The notes below the pieces were generated by a model. That model worked only from the letters and a program-made list of their open reading frames with translations, did not search any database and was not told the DNA's origin. Positions 51,113 to 60,160 of a stretch of 64,000 nt of DNA are shown one piece after another (position 1 is the first letter of the stretch; each line of letters begins with the position of its first letter). A program made the translations under genes and the position numbers. The DNA is from Pseudoteredinibacter isoporae (lineage in GTDB: Bacteria > Pseudomonadota > Gammaproteobacteria > Pseudomonadales > Cellvibrionaceae). Where the stretch lies: NCBI RefSeq assembly GCF_011602085.1, contig NZ_JAAONY010000002.1:1488001-1552000 (forward strand). The letters are read 5' to 3'.

Positions 51113-52359
51113 ATCTCAAGAATTTTTTGTTTTGCTTGCTGCAATATCGCAAGGGAAGTTTCCGGGGAATAGGCTTCCTGAAGAGGCAAATGTTGCACGG
51201 CCGGCACATCAGTCAAACGAGCCATCGGCAAGGGAACCCGATTGTTCAAATAACGGTGTAGCTTCGCCACCTGAATCAGATCACATAAATCCGCCGAGCC
51301 GTCCTGCTCACGCTGCCAGTTTTCAGCGTCACGTGCGACGTCAATATATTGATCGGCAATTTGCCATTTGCGTAAAATTTCTGCACCCACATCCGCTTTA
51401 AAGCGCTTGAGCACCGGATTAATATCATCGTGTTCTTCGAGTAAATCACTGTGGGTTAGAAACAATCCCAGTAAGCCAACCACACCAATATCATGCAGCA
51501 AACCCGCCAACAAAGCCTCTTCCGAGGAATAGGATGGCGCAACCAACATCTCGCGAATCACAATGGCAAGCGCTGCCACTTCAAGGCTTTCTATCCAGCT
51601 TTCACGCAATTTGGAGCGCAACAGTTTGTTCTCACTGTTGAACAAATCCCTCAGCGCAAAACCCATCACGAGTTGCCTTGTCGCGCCGAGACCCAGACGC
51701 ACAATCGCGTCGCGAATTGTTTCACAACGCCCTAGAGAGCCGTATAAGGAACTGTTCGCAATGCGCAGTAACTTCGCCGCTATGGCCGGGTCTGTGTTGA
51801 TCAAATCCGCGACTGAATCAGCGCTGGCCAGATCCGATTCCACCAATTCTCCAATGCGAATTGCAACCTGCGGCAAGCTGGGCAGTTTCAGTTCGTCACT
51901 GTCGAGGGCTTGTTGGACTTTCTCCAGTAAATCAGTTTCCTGCTCATCACTTTCATCCACTTCATCAACGCCGTAATCCAATACGCTGGCACAAAGGTAA
52001 TCCGGTGTGTCGGCAGTGGCTCGGGGGCGTTCATAGTCAAAGGACTTAACCACCAGCATTTCAACAGGCTCGATGGCCGACACCGTGTATTGACGAGGAC
52101 GCAGCTTGGATACCTGCCGGTAAGCCATAGGGTCTTCCTTATCAAAGACCCGAATTTTTTGATCCGCTGAAACCAGGCGTAAGCTGCCACTCAACAAAAA
52201 GTAGTCCAGCTCATCGCGATCACCGGCATGGAACAGGACTTCACCCGAGCGCAGAACCCGGCGTTGACTGTGGTTACTCACAATCGCCAGTTGATCTTCA
52301 CTCATTGAGTTAAATGGCTCGAACAGCCGCAACTCGGATATTTCAATTTCGTTGGACAT
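51094..52359 (-). CDS. HDOD protein with N-terminal cyclic nucleotide-binding domain
   Basis: This 421-residue protein has an N-terminal Crp-type sensor domain (about 1-115: LRSGEVLFHAGDRDELDYFLLSGSLRLV), an acidic linker (about 120-145), and an HDOD domain (about 150-350: LPSLPQVAIRIGELV, DPAIAAKLLRIANSSLYG, AIVRLGLGATRQLVMGF, LAGLLHDIGVVGLLGLF). It probably links a cyclic nucleotide to protein control. It has the same HDOD type as the protein at 15769-16584 but with a sensor fused on. A stem-loop overlaps its stop. Confidence 0.9.
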   Translation of the reverse strand: MSNEIEISELRLFEPFNSMSEDQLAIVSNHSQRRVLRSGEVLFHAGDRDELDYFLLSGSLRLVSADQKIRVFDKEDPMAYRQVSKLRPRQYTVSAIEPVEMLVVKSFDYERPRATADTPDYLCASVLDYGVDEVDESDEQETDLLEKVQQALDSDELKLPSLPQVAIRIGELVESDLASADSVADLINTDPAIAAKLLRIANSSLYGSLGRCETIRDAIVRLGLGATRQLVMGFALRDLFNSENKLLRSKLRESWIESLEVAALAIVIREMLVAPSYSSEEALLAGLLHDIGVVGLLGLFLTHSDLLEEHDDINPVLKRFKADVGAEILRKWQIADQYIDVARDAENWQREQDGSADLCDLIQVAKLHRYLNNRVPLPMARLTDVPAVQHLPLQEAYSPETSLAILQQAKQKILEIKGLFD

Positions 52360-52520
52360 ATAACTGCTTTTCAGATGCTAACTTCTCACTTATTTAGCGG
52401 CCCCAAAGACAATAGCTTAAGCGCAAAAAGAGACCTGCATTTAATATAGACCAGCAATTGATGGTATTCCCGAATTAGAGCCCCTATGATGGGGCATGAT
52501 TGACTGGACTGGAGTTTCCA

Positions 52521-52967
52521 ATGGCACCTAAAACAACATTTATGCGCGCGACACTGATTCTGGGTCTGTGTACCGGTATCGCAGCTTGTGATGGCTATCG
52601 CTTAAGCATCAATGAGCAAGCCATTGGCCCCAAACCAGAGATCTTCAAAGCCTATGACATTCCTGACAAAAATTTGCGTAACTGCGTGAGCCAAAGACTC
52701 GAAGATGAAGGCATTCAACACGCCGGGCAACTGGATTATCTTAACTGCAGTCACGAAAAGATCAGCGACCTCACCGGCCTGGCTGTTTTTGTCAGCCTGG
52801 CGCAGATTGATTTATCCTCAAACAGCATTAAAGACCCCAGTGAGCTGGGACAGATCAGTCAGCTGAAGCTTGTCAAACTGGGTAACAATCCAGGCCTGGA
52901 TTGCTCTCGGGTAAACGCCTTACGGCTGCAAAAAGAAATAAAGATTGAAGCTAAGCAGTGCCCTTAA
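52521..52967 (+). CDS. Small leucine-rich-repeat lipoprotein candidate
   Basis: This 148-residue protein has an N-terminal hydrophobic signal and a lipobox-like GIAACD (Cys about residue 22). A short leucine-rich-repeat region (about 70-140) follows: LDYLNCSHEKISDLTGLAVFVSLAQIDLSSNSIKDPSELGQISQLKLVKLGNN. This resembles a minimal three-repeat internalin-like LRR; Cys residues frame it. Function is unknown. ATG 52521 follows GGAG by seven bases. It converges on the PilZ gene, only eight bases apart. Confidence 0.75.
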   Translation: MAPKTTFMRATLILGLCTGIAACDGYRLSINEQAIGPKPEIFKAYDIPDKNLRNCVSQRLEDEGIQHAGQLDYLNCSHEKISDLTGLAVFVSLAQIDLSSNSIKDPSELGQISQLKLVKLGNNPGLDCSRVNALRLQKEIKIEAKQCP

Positions 52968-52975
52968 GGGTTCGC

Positions 52976-53251
52976 TTATTGTGGTGCAAACATGAGCCCG
53001 ACAACATTGCGATGATGGTGCATCACACGCATGTCTGTGGGCTCACTGTTAATGCTGCCAACCAACTTTTTGAAACGCACCTGTACCACAGTACCAACAG
53101 GTGGTAACGGCTGATTTTCAATTAATACAGACGCTCCGCCATCAGAAATATCTCGCGCGAAGCCGATAATTGTACCGAACGCCGGATGAGTAATTTCGAC
53201 ACGAATGGAAGTCGGTTTTCGCTCAAAACGACGGCGATCATCCCCGGTCAT
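52976..53251 (-). CDS. PilZ-domain c-di-GMP-binding protein
   Basis: This 91-residue stand-alone PilZ domain has the two c-di-GMP contact motifs: an Arg-rich start DRRRFERKP (R-x-x-x-R) and DISDGGASVLIE (D/N-x-S-x-x-G). It thus probably binds c-di-GMP made by the diguanylate cyclases elsewhere in the window. No flagellar or cellulose genes are near, so its partner is unknown. Confidence 0.92.
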   Translation of the reverse strand: MTGDDRRRFERKPTSIRVEITHPAFGTIIGFARDISDGGASVLIENQPLPPVGTVVQVRFKKLVGSINSEPTDMRVMHHHRNVVGLMFAPQ

Positions 53252-53546
53252 AGCATCCCCTGATTTAGCACCTTATTCTGTATTAGTCGCTGCACGCGCA
53301 AGGGCCGAACAGCTGCTTTAGCGCGTCCCTTGCTTGGCATTCCACAAAGTATAAGATTTTCTGTCCAGTGAAACCAGATAAAAAGGCTGCTATACAAAAC
53401 AAAAGCCTTTCTTCAGTTATGCACAGTTTCTGTGGATAAACCTGTTCACTACTTTGGGGTGTTTGTCAGCCCCCTTTAAATATAGGGGGCGTAGAGAGTC
53501 TGCGCAAACATTGAACAGACAAATGGAGAGGACAAATAGAAAGGTC
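53252..53546. other. Gap between the PilZ and ydbL genes
   Basis: Besides the paired DnaA boxes it has the stem GCCCCCT (53469-53475) with AGGGGGC (53484-53490), a possible terminator of ydbL without a U run. I see no gene. Confidence 0.5.
53417..53439. promoter_or_regulatory. Two facing DnaA boxes (TTATGCACA, TGTGGATAA)
   Basis: TTATGCACA (53417-53425) and TGTGGATAA (53431-53439, the complement of TTATCCACA) both fit the DnaA-box consensus TTATNCACA, inverted and five bases apart. They lie between the PilZ and ydbL genes, in a 295-base gap. Confidence 0.6.
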
Positions 53547-53870
53547 TTATTTTTTTACCCACTGGCCATTGGCGGACTGGATATAGTTACCCTTCGCAGT
53601 TTTTTCATAGGCACGCTGAGCAAAGCGCTTGGCAACCTGATCCAGTGTGGCGCCGGTTTTACCAACGGTTTGACGAAACTTGTCACGACGTTTGTTGTTT
53701 ACGCTTTTAACCAGAGCCTGCACATCGGCAGAAGCCGGTTTGACCACGTAACCCAGATACCCATCGCTGCGCTCACCAATGAGGCCTTTGGATTTAGCAC
53801 CGGCCAGATCGATAGCAAAAGCCTGGGCAGTAAAGGCTGTCAACAATAAAGCCATCAGTATTCTTTTCAT
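53547..53870 (-). CDS. ydbL: YdbL family periplasmic protein (DUF1318)
   Basis: This 107-residue exported protein has a signal peptide (MKRILMALLLTAFTAQAFA) and the DUF1318 domain: LAGAKSKGLIGERSDGYLGYV and VKSVNNKRRDKFRQTVGKTGATLDQVAKRFAQRAYEKTAKGNYIQSANGQWVKK. It is the third gene of the ydbH-ynbE-ydbL operon. YdbL is reported to act as a chaperone for YnbE assembly. ATG 53870 starts the signal; the longer frame to 53954 overlaps ynbE. Confidence 0.92.
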   Translation of the reverse strand: MKRILMALLLTAFTAQAFAIDLAGAKSKGLIGERSDGYLGYVVKPASADVQALVKSVNNKRRDKFRQTVGKTGATLDQVAKRFAQRAYEKTAKGNYIQSANGQWVKK

Positions 53871-53880
53871 GGAATCCCCC

Positions 53881-54066
53881 TTAGAACAATCCACTATCTT
53901 CTTCAAACATTCCATCAAGTTCTTTATCGACCTTGACCTTGATCTCGTGCTCAATTTTCACATTGAGATTAATTTCAATCGGCTTGTCGGGAACCGCTAC
54001 CTGTACCGTTGGTGTACATGCAGACAGCCCCAAAGCGACAACGAAAACAAACAGGATATTTTTCAT
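53881..54066 (-). CDS. ynbE: YnbE family outer membrane lipoprotein
   Basis: This 61-residue lipoprotein has a lipobox LGLSAC (Cys 17) and the family-typical TVQVAVPDKPIEINLNVKIEHEIKVKVDKEL, which forms a beta strand stack. In E. coli YnbE is the outer membrane partner that completes the YdbH lipid-transfer bridge. It lies between ydbH and ydbL. Confidence 0.93.
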   Translation of the reverse strand: MKNILFVFVVALGLSACTPTVQVAVPDKPIEINLNVKIEHEIKVKVDKELDGMFEEDSGLF

Positions 54067-54164
54067 TCATTGACCCCATAGAGATGGTGATAATTTCCTT
54101 GTAAATAACGATTCACTGCCAGCTGACTCCTTGTTATGCACCGCGTACATCTTACTATAGCGAG

Positions 54165-56750
54165 TTACTGATCCAGCTTTTCGCTGATCACATCAGTAAT
54201 AATACGACCGGCTTGTAAACTCTTCATTAAGTTCGGAACGTTATCACTGATGTTCAAATTCAAGTTTACCTGACGACCCTTTTGAAAATCCGGGTTATGG
54301 CCTTTCAGCGCAACGGCCATTTGCAGATAACCGCTGTCATCATACTCCACATCGGCTGTCAGATGCTCATATTGATAATTACTTAGTGCTTCAGACACCA
54401 TTTCCATCAAAGGGTTTCCACTGTCTGCCAAACCCGCATAGCGAATGTACCCTGGCTGGGTAGCCGCCAGCTTTCCCTCTTCGATGTGCAGTTTATTGGC
54501 GCGTATCGCCACAGGCAGCTCACCGCTCAAATTGGCGGTGGCATCCAGGCCCGCGTAATCCGCAGCCTTAAGCAAACTTTCCAGCTTTATTGCACGAATA
54601 TTGACCAGAGCCAACTCACTTTCCCACAGGCCCTCTCGCTGGCTCAACTGCAAACTGGGGCTGTGCACACTCCCATCGAGCAATTCAGCTTTGAAACCCT
54701 CGACCGTCAAACCTGCATCGCCTTTAAAACCGAAGGATAAGGCTATGTTTTCAACCGGCAAGCCAACATCAAGGCTGCTCAAGCTCACCTGGCCATCAGC
54801 CCTCAAGGCCGCATTGGAAGCGAACGACCAAGTGTTTTCAACGGATAAATCCACAAGGCCAATATCATTGTATACACCGCCAATATTCAGCAAAGCCTGT
54901 TGGCCTTTGGCCTGCCACTGGAGCGTCTCGCCCAATTGCCAGGAAATCTCTCCACCGCCGTTGATCTCACCCCCAAGAGCATTAAAATCCAGAGGCCAAC
55001 GGCCAAATCGTTTTTCCAGACTGCTATCCGGGCTAAATGGGGCCAGCTTCCAACGCCACTCCAGACTGCCATTCCGTTGTTTATCGCCCATACGGTGCAA
55101 GCCATTGAAGGCCAACAGAGGTTCAGCAAGATCGCTCAAAACATCGCCGGAAAATTGTAAACCTTCCCCGGCAAGAGAAATTTTCCCCTGGGCCATCGCG
55201 CCTCCTAACGCAGTATCCTGGGCACGTACTTTTTGTGCGCTCAGGCGCCACTGAAAATCAAGCGCAATCTCATTGGTGCTCGCGGCCTGAATATTCTCCA
55301 GACTGATATCCACTGTTTTAATTTCAGCAACATCATCAAGCGTCAGAGTGTTTGCAACGATGGTCAGTGTGGGTGCCGCCAACTGAATGCTGAGTGAACT
55401 GTCGGCCAAGGAAACATCGGCACGAACCTCAGGCAGTGAAAGTGCCAACGTTTCCAGGCCATTTTTTTCGACACGCAGGCCATCCAATTGACCTTGAAAC
55501 CCTCCAGACCAATTGGTTTTTCGGCCAGCGACATCCAGGCTCAACTCGCCCTGCCATTGCAAACTACGCAATACCGCCTCGGCATCAGGCAAGGAAATAA
55601 AGTTGTTCAACGCCGATAGATTAACATCTCGGGAATCACCTGAAACCGATAAAACACAGGGGCTGGATTCAGCGATACAGGCCTGCTTGCCCTGTATTTG
55701 AAAACGATGTTCGCCCCAACCTGCCTTGTCCATCTCAAACGCCAGTTCACCCAATTGAACCTGCAGCTGATCATTGCGCCATTCCAGCTGCGCAAGCTCG
55801 GGCATATTAGCTGCGAGAGAAAACCGCTCGCCCCCGTATTCCAGTTCAATATGCTGATCGGCAAATGAATGAAGATTGGCTTGAACAGAAAGCAGGTCCA
55901 GAGCAGCACTCACACTGAATTGGCCATCTGCATTGATATTGTCGCCTTCAAGATGAATATCCAATGGCAAAGCCTGCATCTCTTTTATGATCGCCAGCAA
56001 CGCTTTGTTTGACCAATCCGCCTGCCATGTAAAATTCCAGTCTTCATCGGCTGATGCGCTGCTGCCCTCAACACTCACCGTCAGCGCCTGTTGCAATTCC
56101 GAATCGAGCTGGAGAGAAAGGTATTCTTCTTGCCAATGAATGTTCAACTCTGTTGAAAACTCGATTGGAGTTTCTGAAAATTCAGGTAACTGACTGCGGC
56201 CGGCGATTTTTAGAGTATCGCTGTGTTGATGTTGCCATTGCATATTCCCTTCAAAGACATTCTGTCCCTGCTGAAACCTGATGCTCTGAACGGCCAGGTT
56301 AAAGGCCTGAATGTCCCGAAGCGTTTGCAGCTCCTGATAAATGTTTGGCAGAGCGCCAGCGTCCTCTGGCTCGTCAACATTGCTGGTATCCCCCGAGGGT
56401 TTTTCAGCGGTAATCGCCAGGGTTTTTACACTGATATCCTCTGGCCACAAAGACCAGGGACGGAAACGCATCGTCAGTTGTTCACCGCGAATCTTGTAGG
56501 CCTGCCAGCTCACAAAAAAACTGTTGTTGCTGAGCAGCCAGAATTCATCTTGTTGGGAAAAAGCGACGGGTTCATAACGAAGTTGATGGAGGTCAGGCTG
56601 CCAGCGTTGCAACAGGGATGTCGTCCAGTCGCTGCGTTGGTTAACACTGTAGAGAGCGACCAACAAAACAATAACAGCCAGAAACATCAGCAGGCAGAGT
56701 ACCTTTAGACACGTTCCCAAGAGGCGGTATGGGCGCAAATCTGTGCTCAT
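54165..56750 (-). CDS. ydbH: YdbH family AsmA-like intermembrane lipid transport protein
   Basis: This 861-residue AsmA-like protein has one N-terminal membrane anchor (LLGTCLKVLCLLMFLAVIVLLVALYSV) and a long periplasmic region of repeated beta strands, ending with the YdbH C-terminal domain (LDATANLSGELPVAIRANKLHIEEGKLAATQPGYIRY and VALKGHNPDFQKGRQVNLNLNISDNVPNLMKSL). With TamB and YhdP it carries phospholipid from the inner to the outer membrane. ATG 56750, six bases from GAGGA, is preferred over ATG 56756. It starts the ydbH-ynbE-ydbL operon. Confidence 0.92.
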   Translation of the reverse strand: MSTDLRPYRLLGTCLKVLCLLMFLAVIVLLVALYSVNQRSDWTTSLLQRWQPDLHQLRYEPVAFSQQDEFWLLSNNSFFVSWQAYKIRGEQLTMRFRPWSLWPEDISVKTLAITAEKPSGDTSNVDEPEDAGALPNIYQELQTLRDIQAFNLAVQSIRFQQGQNVFEGNMQWQHQHSDTLKIAGRSQLPEFSETPIEFSTELNIHWQEEYLSLQLDSELQQALTVSVEGSSASADEDWNFTWQADWSNKALLAIIKEMQALPLDIHLEGDNINADGQFSVSAALDLLSVQANLHSFADQHIELEYGGERFSLAANMPELAQLEWRNDQLQVQLGELAFEMDKAGWGEHRFQIQGKQACIAESSPCVLSVSGDSRDVNLSALNNFISLPDAEAVLRSLQWQGELSLDVAGRKTNWSGGFQGQLDGLRVEKNGLETLALSLPEVRADVSLADSSLSIQLAAPTLTIVANTLTLDDVAEIKTVDISLENIQAASTNEIALDFQWRLSAQKVRAQDTALGGAMAQGKISLAGEGLQFSGDVLSDLAEPLLAFNGLHRMGDKQRNGSLEWRWKLAPFSPDSSLEKRFGRWPLDFNALGGEINGGGEISWQLGETLQWQAKGQQALLNIGGVYNDIGLVDLSVENTWSFASNAALRADGQVSLSSLDVGLPVENIALSFGFKGDAGLTVEGFKAELLDGSVHSPSLQLSQREGLWESELALVNIRAIKLESLLKAADYAGLDATANLSGELPVAIRANKLHIEEGKLAATQPGYIRYAGLADSGNPLMEMVSEALSNYQYEHLTADVEYDDSGYLQMAVALKGHNPDFQKGRQVNLNLNISDNVPNLMKSLQAGRIITDVISEKLDQ

Positions 56751-56859
56751 TCGCATTCCTCGTTTAATCCCTGTTATTGAAAAGCCCGAATTGCGTTTTA
56801 CCGCATACAGAAAGGTCGTTCAAGCGTGCCAAAGGCGTTAGCTAGATTAGACAACAGTT

Positions 56860-57669
56860 TTATTTGGATTGCGCAAGCACCGCGGTCAGCTCAGCAGTTG
56901 GCGAAGTTTCTGCCGACATGGACACCCAATCAAAGCCTTCATCCTGACTGGCGTACAGAATGTCTTCAAGCTGTTCGCTGACACCCTGAAAAACTTCCTG
57001 CACTTTGCTGAGTGCATTGTTTTTTTCACTGATATGGGCAATCACCAATTGCTTAAGGCGATCAAGATCCAGTGATTGCACAAAACGCAATGCCTGCTGA
57101 TTATTCAGATGCCCCCAGGGGCCACCAACACGATCTTTCAACGACATCGGATACGGCCCCATCGCCAGCATCATGGAATCGTGATTGGCCTCCAGCAATA
57201 GGGCATCACAGTTTTGATAGCACTTTTCCACATGGGCACTGACATTCCCCAGATCGGTTAACACCCCCAGACGCATTTCACCGTAGCAGAAAATAAACTG
57301 CGCCGGCTCACGAGCATCGTGAGGAACCGCAACCGGTTCGATATGCAAATCACCCACCGTGAAAGCCTGGTAATTTTCAATCAGCTGAAGATCGGGCAAC
57401 TTGCCCAGATCCCTCGCACGAAAAGTCCCCGGGGTCATATAGGTCGGCAGTTCATAGCGTCGAGCAAAGGCGGGAACACCCTTCAGGTGATCACTGTGCT
57501 CATGGGTCACAACGATGGCATCAAGATCTTTGGGAGTCAGTCCAAGAAGGGACAAACGTCGTTCGGTTTCTTTAATGGTGAAGCCGCAGTCCATCAGAAC
57601 ACAGCTATTACCGGCCTGGACAACCGTGGCATTGCCACGGCTTCCACTGCCGAGAGATGCAAACCTCAC
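56860..57669 (-). CDS. Metallo-beta-lactamase fold hydrolase (YycJ/WalJ type)
   Basis: This 269-residue MBL-fold protein has the metal site THEHSDHLKG (H-x-H-x-D-H), FASLGSGSRGNATVVQAGN at the start, and LLEANHD near residue 150. It resembles the YycJ/WalJ group of MBL-fold exonuclease-like proteins. It starts with GTG 57669. It lies 13 bases downstream of bamC, and the dapA-bamC-MBL order is known from Pseudomonas genomes. Confidence 0.9.
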   Translation of the reverse strand: MRFASLGSGSRGNATVVQAGNSCVLMDCGFTIKETERRLSLLGLTPKDLDAIVVTHEHSDHLKGVPAFARRYELPTYMTPGTFRARDLGKLPDLQLIENYQAFTVGDLHIEPVAVPHDAREPAQFIFCYGEMRLGVLTDLGNVSAHVEKCYQNCDALLLEANHDSMMLAMGPYPMSLKDRVGGPWGHLNNQQALRFVQSLDLDRLKQLVIAHISEKNNALSKVQEVFQGVSEQLEDILYASQDEGFDWVSMSAETSPTAELTAVLAQSK

Positions 57670-57682
57670 ATCAGCTCCAACA

Positions 57683-58906
57683 TTAGATAAGGTTACGACG
57701 AATGTGTTTCAGCAGGTCGCTCGCCTGTTTGCGCGGTAGACGGTGTCCATAGGCATCGCGGATATGCACCTGCAATTCGTCATCCTGACCGGCAATGATC
57801 AGCAGATAACCCGGCACCTCTTCCAATTTGCGAGCTTCGTCAGACAGTTCCAGTTTCGGGAACAGTGCCGCAACATCCGCATCCTGCAGTGGCAGATTAC
57901 TGAGGATTTCATTCAGGGTATAAGGTGACTTGGCTGCAATCTCTTTGGTGACAGGCAACTCAGCCTCTTCGTCATCACTACCAAAGCTAAACAGTCGTGA
58001 GAAGAAGCCTTCTTCTTCAGCATCGGCTTTGGTCTGGCCAAAGTTGATGTAGTACACACCGGTGTTGGCATTCTCGTCGTAGCGCACCATGCCTTGCTGA
58101 GTCACCGCGTGTCCCAGAGTTGCCCAGGCGCGGGTCAGCCCCAGGGCCATAGTCAGCACAGGCTCGCGATCAATATCGACAATCGCAATTTTGGCGCCGC
58201 CGCCAATGGTCTGCGCCAACAGGGAGGTGGCACCGCCGGAGTCTCCCTGGGCCGCAAGATTAGCTGCCAGCTCATCCACCAACCAGGCTTCACGCTCGGC
58301 GTTAATGGAGCGCTTGGGCCAGTTCACTTGACCGTCGCCTTTTACTTCGGAAGGCACGCTCAGGTGTAAAATATGAATTTCGGTGCTGTCGGGCTGAACC
58401 CCCTGCTCCATCTGAATACGGTAGCGGTCTTTGGTATCGGTGGATTCCTTGAACTGCAACCAGCCCGTTTCAATCACACCGTTAATTGCGTCGGTGTATA
58501 CCACTCGCAGACCATTACTACCGAGGAAGTGGCGAACCTTGGGCCAGATTTCGCTGGGCGGCAGGCCAGCCAGAATCCATCGGCGATCAGCCAGTTTTTG
58601 AATTTTAACGTGCTCACCGAAAGCACTCGCACCCAATGGCAGAGGACGGGGCACCGCAAAATCCAGAGCGGTAATTTCCTCATTATCTTCGGCGTTGACT
58701 TTCGCCAGAGGTGGAATCACATACAGTTCCTGAGTCGAGGCTTTATCCACCTGCTCAGGCATTTTCATGGCCGGAATTTCCACCGCTTCCTGGTAGTCCT
58801 TCGCCCGATCACGAAACATTCCCTCATCCCCGGTGATGTAACTACAGCCGTTGATAGCTACGATAGCCGCCGCCATTAACAGGGGCTTAAAGGGTCTTGT
58901 ATACAT
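57683..58906 (-). CDS. bamC: Outer membrane assembly lipoprotein BamC
   Basis: This 407-residue lipoprotein has a signal and lipobox (AINGCSY, Cys 21). It has an unstructured N-terminal region that binds BamD (about 22-100) and two helix-grip domains (about 110-215 and 260-400). Typical segments are RWILAGLPPSEIWPKVRHFLGSNGLRV and GVIETGWLQF. It is larger than E. coli BamC (about 340). It is part of the beta-barrel assembly machine. ATG 58906 follows AGGTAA. Confidence 0.9.
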   Translation of the reverse strand: MYTRPFKPLLMAAAIVAINGCSYITGDEGMFRDRAKDYQEAVEIPAMKMPEQVDKASTQELYVIPPLAKVNAEDNEEITALDFAVPRPLPLGASAFGEHVKIQKLADRRWILAGLPPSEIWPKVRHFLGSNGLRVVYTDAINGVIETGWLQFKESTDTKDRYRIQMEQGVQPDSTEIHILHLSVPSEVKGDGQVNWPKRSINAEREAWLVDELAANLAAQGDSGGATSLLAQTIGGGAKIAIVDIDREPVLTMALGLTRAWATLGHAVTQQGMVRYDENANTGVYYINFGQTKADAEEEGFFSRLFSFGSDDEEAELPVTKEIAAKSPYTLNEILSNLPLQDADVAALFPKLELSDEARKLEEVPGYLLIIAGQDDELQVHIRDAYGHRLPRKQASDLLKHIRRNLI

Positions 58907-58975
58907 GATTACCTGCTTATCTTTCATTAGGGGCCTAAAAGGCGCTTATTGTTCTATTCACGTTGTACTGCATTT

Positions 58976-59017
58976 GAGCTGAAAGTGTTCAGCTCGGAGG
59001 CTCCAATCATCGGAGCC
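58976..59017 (-). repeat. Two stem-loops between dapA and bamC
   Basis: GAGCTGAA-AGTG-TTCAGCTC (58976-58995, 8 bp) and GGCTCC-N7-GGAGCC (58999-59017, 6 bp) follow dapA in tandem. Neither has a strong U run, so they may slow or process the dapA-bamC transcript rather than end it. Confidence 0.55.
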
Positions 59018-59029
59018 ACTCCCAAAAAC

Positions 59030-59899
59030 TTACTTTAGAGCACTGAGCGCTTCACGCACCTGAGCGTGGTAACGTTCCGCCAGGTGGGTCATCGGCAAAC
59101 GCAGACCGTGCTGCATCAAGCCCATTTCGGCCACCGCCCATTTCACTGGAATCGGATTGGATTCCACAAACATAGCCTTGTGCAGGGGCATCAGCTCTTC
59201 CTGCAACTTGCGTGCTTCTTCGGTCTGGCCGTTGATGGCCAAATCGCAGAGTTTGGACAGCAAATTCGGGGCAACGTTCGCCGTCACACTGATATCACCA
59301 TGACCGCCCAACAGCATCAGTTCTACAGCGGTTTCATCATCACCGGAATACACCGCAAAGCCCTCGGGCTTCGCGTCGATGATGGCCTTTGCGCGGTCCA
59401 TGTCACCGGTGGCTTCTTTAATCCCGACGATGTTATCAATCTCGGCCAGACGCAATGCCGTTTCCGCCAGCATATCAACACCCGTGCGACCTGGAACATT
59501 GTACAGGATCTGGTCAATGTCCACGGCCTCTGCAATGTGGCGGTGATGTTGATACAAACCTTCCTGGGTGGGCTTGTTGTAATACGGCGTTACCGACAAA
59601 CAGGCATCGGCGCCAAGTTCTTTCGCCTGGCTGGTCAGTTCAACGGCTTCTGAGGTGCTGTTCGCGCCAGTTCCTGCAATCACAGGGATACGGCCGGCCA
59701 CCTGATCAATCACCGCTTTTACCACCGCCATGTGTTCTTTAACCGCCAGGGTTGCAGATTCACCCGTAGTGCCCATCGCCACGATGGCGTTGGTACCCTG
59801 CTCGACATGCCATTCCACCAGTTTGGCGAGGCTGTCCCAATCCAAGTTGCCAGCGGCATCCATTGGGGTGACGAGGGCAACCAAACTACCTTGAATCAT
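59030..59899 (-). CDS. dapA: 4-hydroxy-tetrahydrodipicolinate synthase
   Basis: This 289-residue TIM-barrel aldolase condenses pyruvate with aspartate semialdehyde, the first step of lysine and diaminopimelate synthesis. Motifs are SLVALVTPMDAAGNLDW, GTTGESATL, PYYNKPTQEGLYQHH, the catalytic Tyr in ILYNVPGRTGVD, the Schiff-base Lys in VGIKEATGD, and YSGDDETAVELMLLGGHGDISVTANV. Length is normal. The dapA-bamC order is conserved in gammaproteobacteria. Confidence 0.97.
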   Translation of the reverse strand: MIQGSLVALVTPMDAAGNLDWDSLAKLVEWHVEQGTNAIVAMGTTGESATLAVKEHMAVVKAVIDQVAGRIPVIAGTGANSTSEAVELTSQAKELGADACLSVTPYYNKPTQEGLYQHHRHIAEAVDIDQILYNVPGRTGVDMLAETALRLAEIDNIVGIKEATGDMDRAKAIIDAKPEGFAVYSGDDETAVELMLLGGHGDISVTANVAPNLLSKLCDLAINGQTEEARKLQEELMPLHKAMFVESNPIPVKWAVAEMGLMQHGLRLPMTHLAERYHAQVREALSALK

Positions 59900-60107
59900 T
59901 CTTTACTCCGGCTACAGAAATGGCAAAGCGGTAATGGTACTGGTGCCCCCGCCTTGGCACAAGACTTGCGACGCTTTGTAGGGGAATTTGTAAGTGCAAT
60001 TTATGCACAATTTGAGGGGCATGGAGACAATCGCCAAATCCCGAAGGGCGAAACCCTGAATCCAGCTTGCCAAGGGTGCCGGGAAAGCCATTTGCCAACG
60101 TAAAAGA

Positions 60108-60128
60108 AAAGGCGCACAAGGCGCCTTT
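60108..60128 (-). terminator. Terminator of the aldo/keto reductase gene
   Basis: On the minus strand AAAGGCGC (60128-60121) and GCGCCTTT (60115-60108) pair around the loop CTTGT, followed by TCTTTT. Confidence 0.85.
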
Positions 60129-60160
60129 CTCCGACAATTTATCTTTTAAACTCGGCCCCG

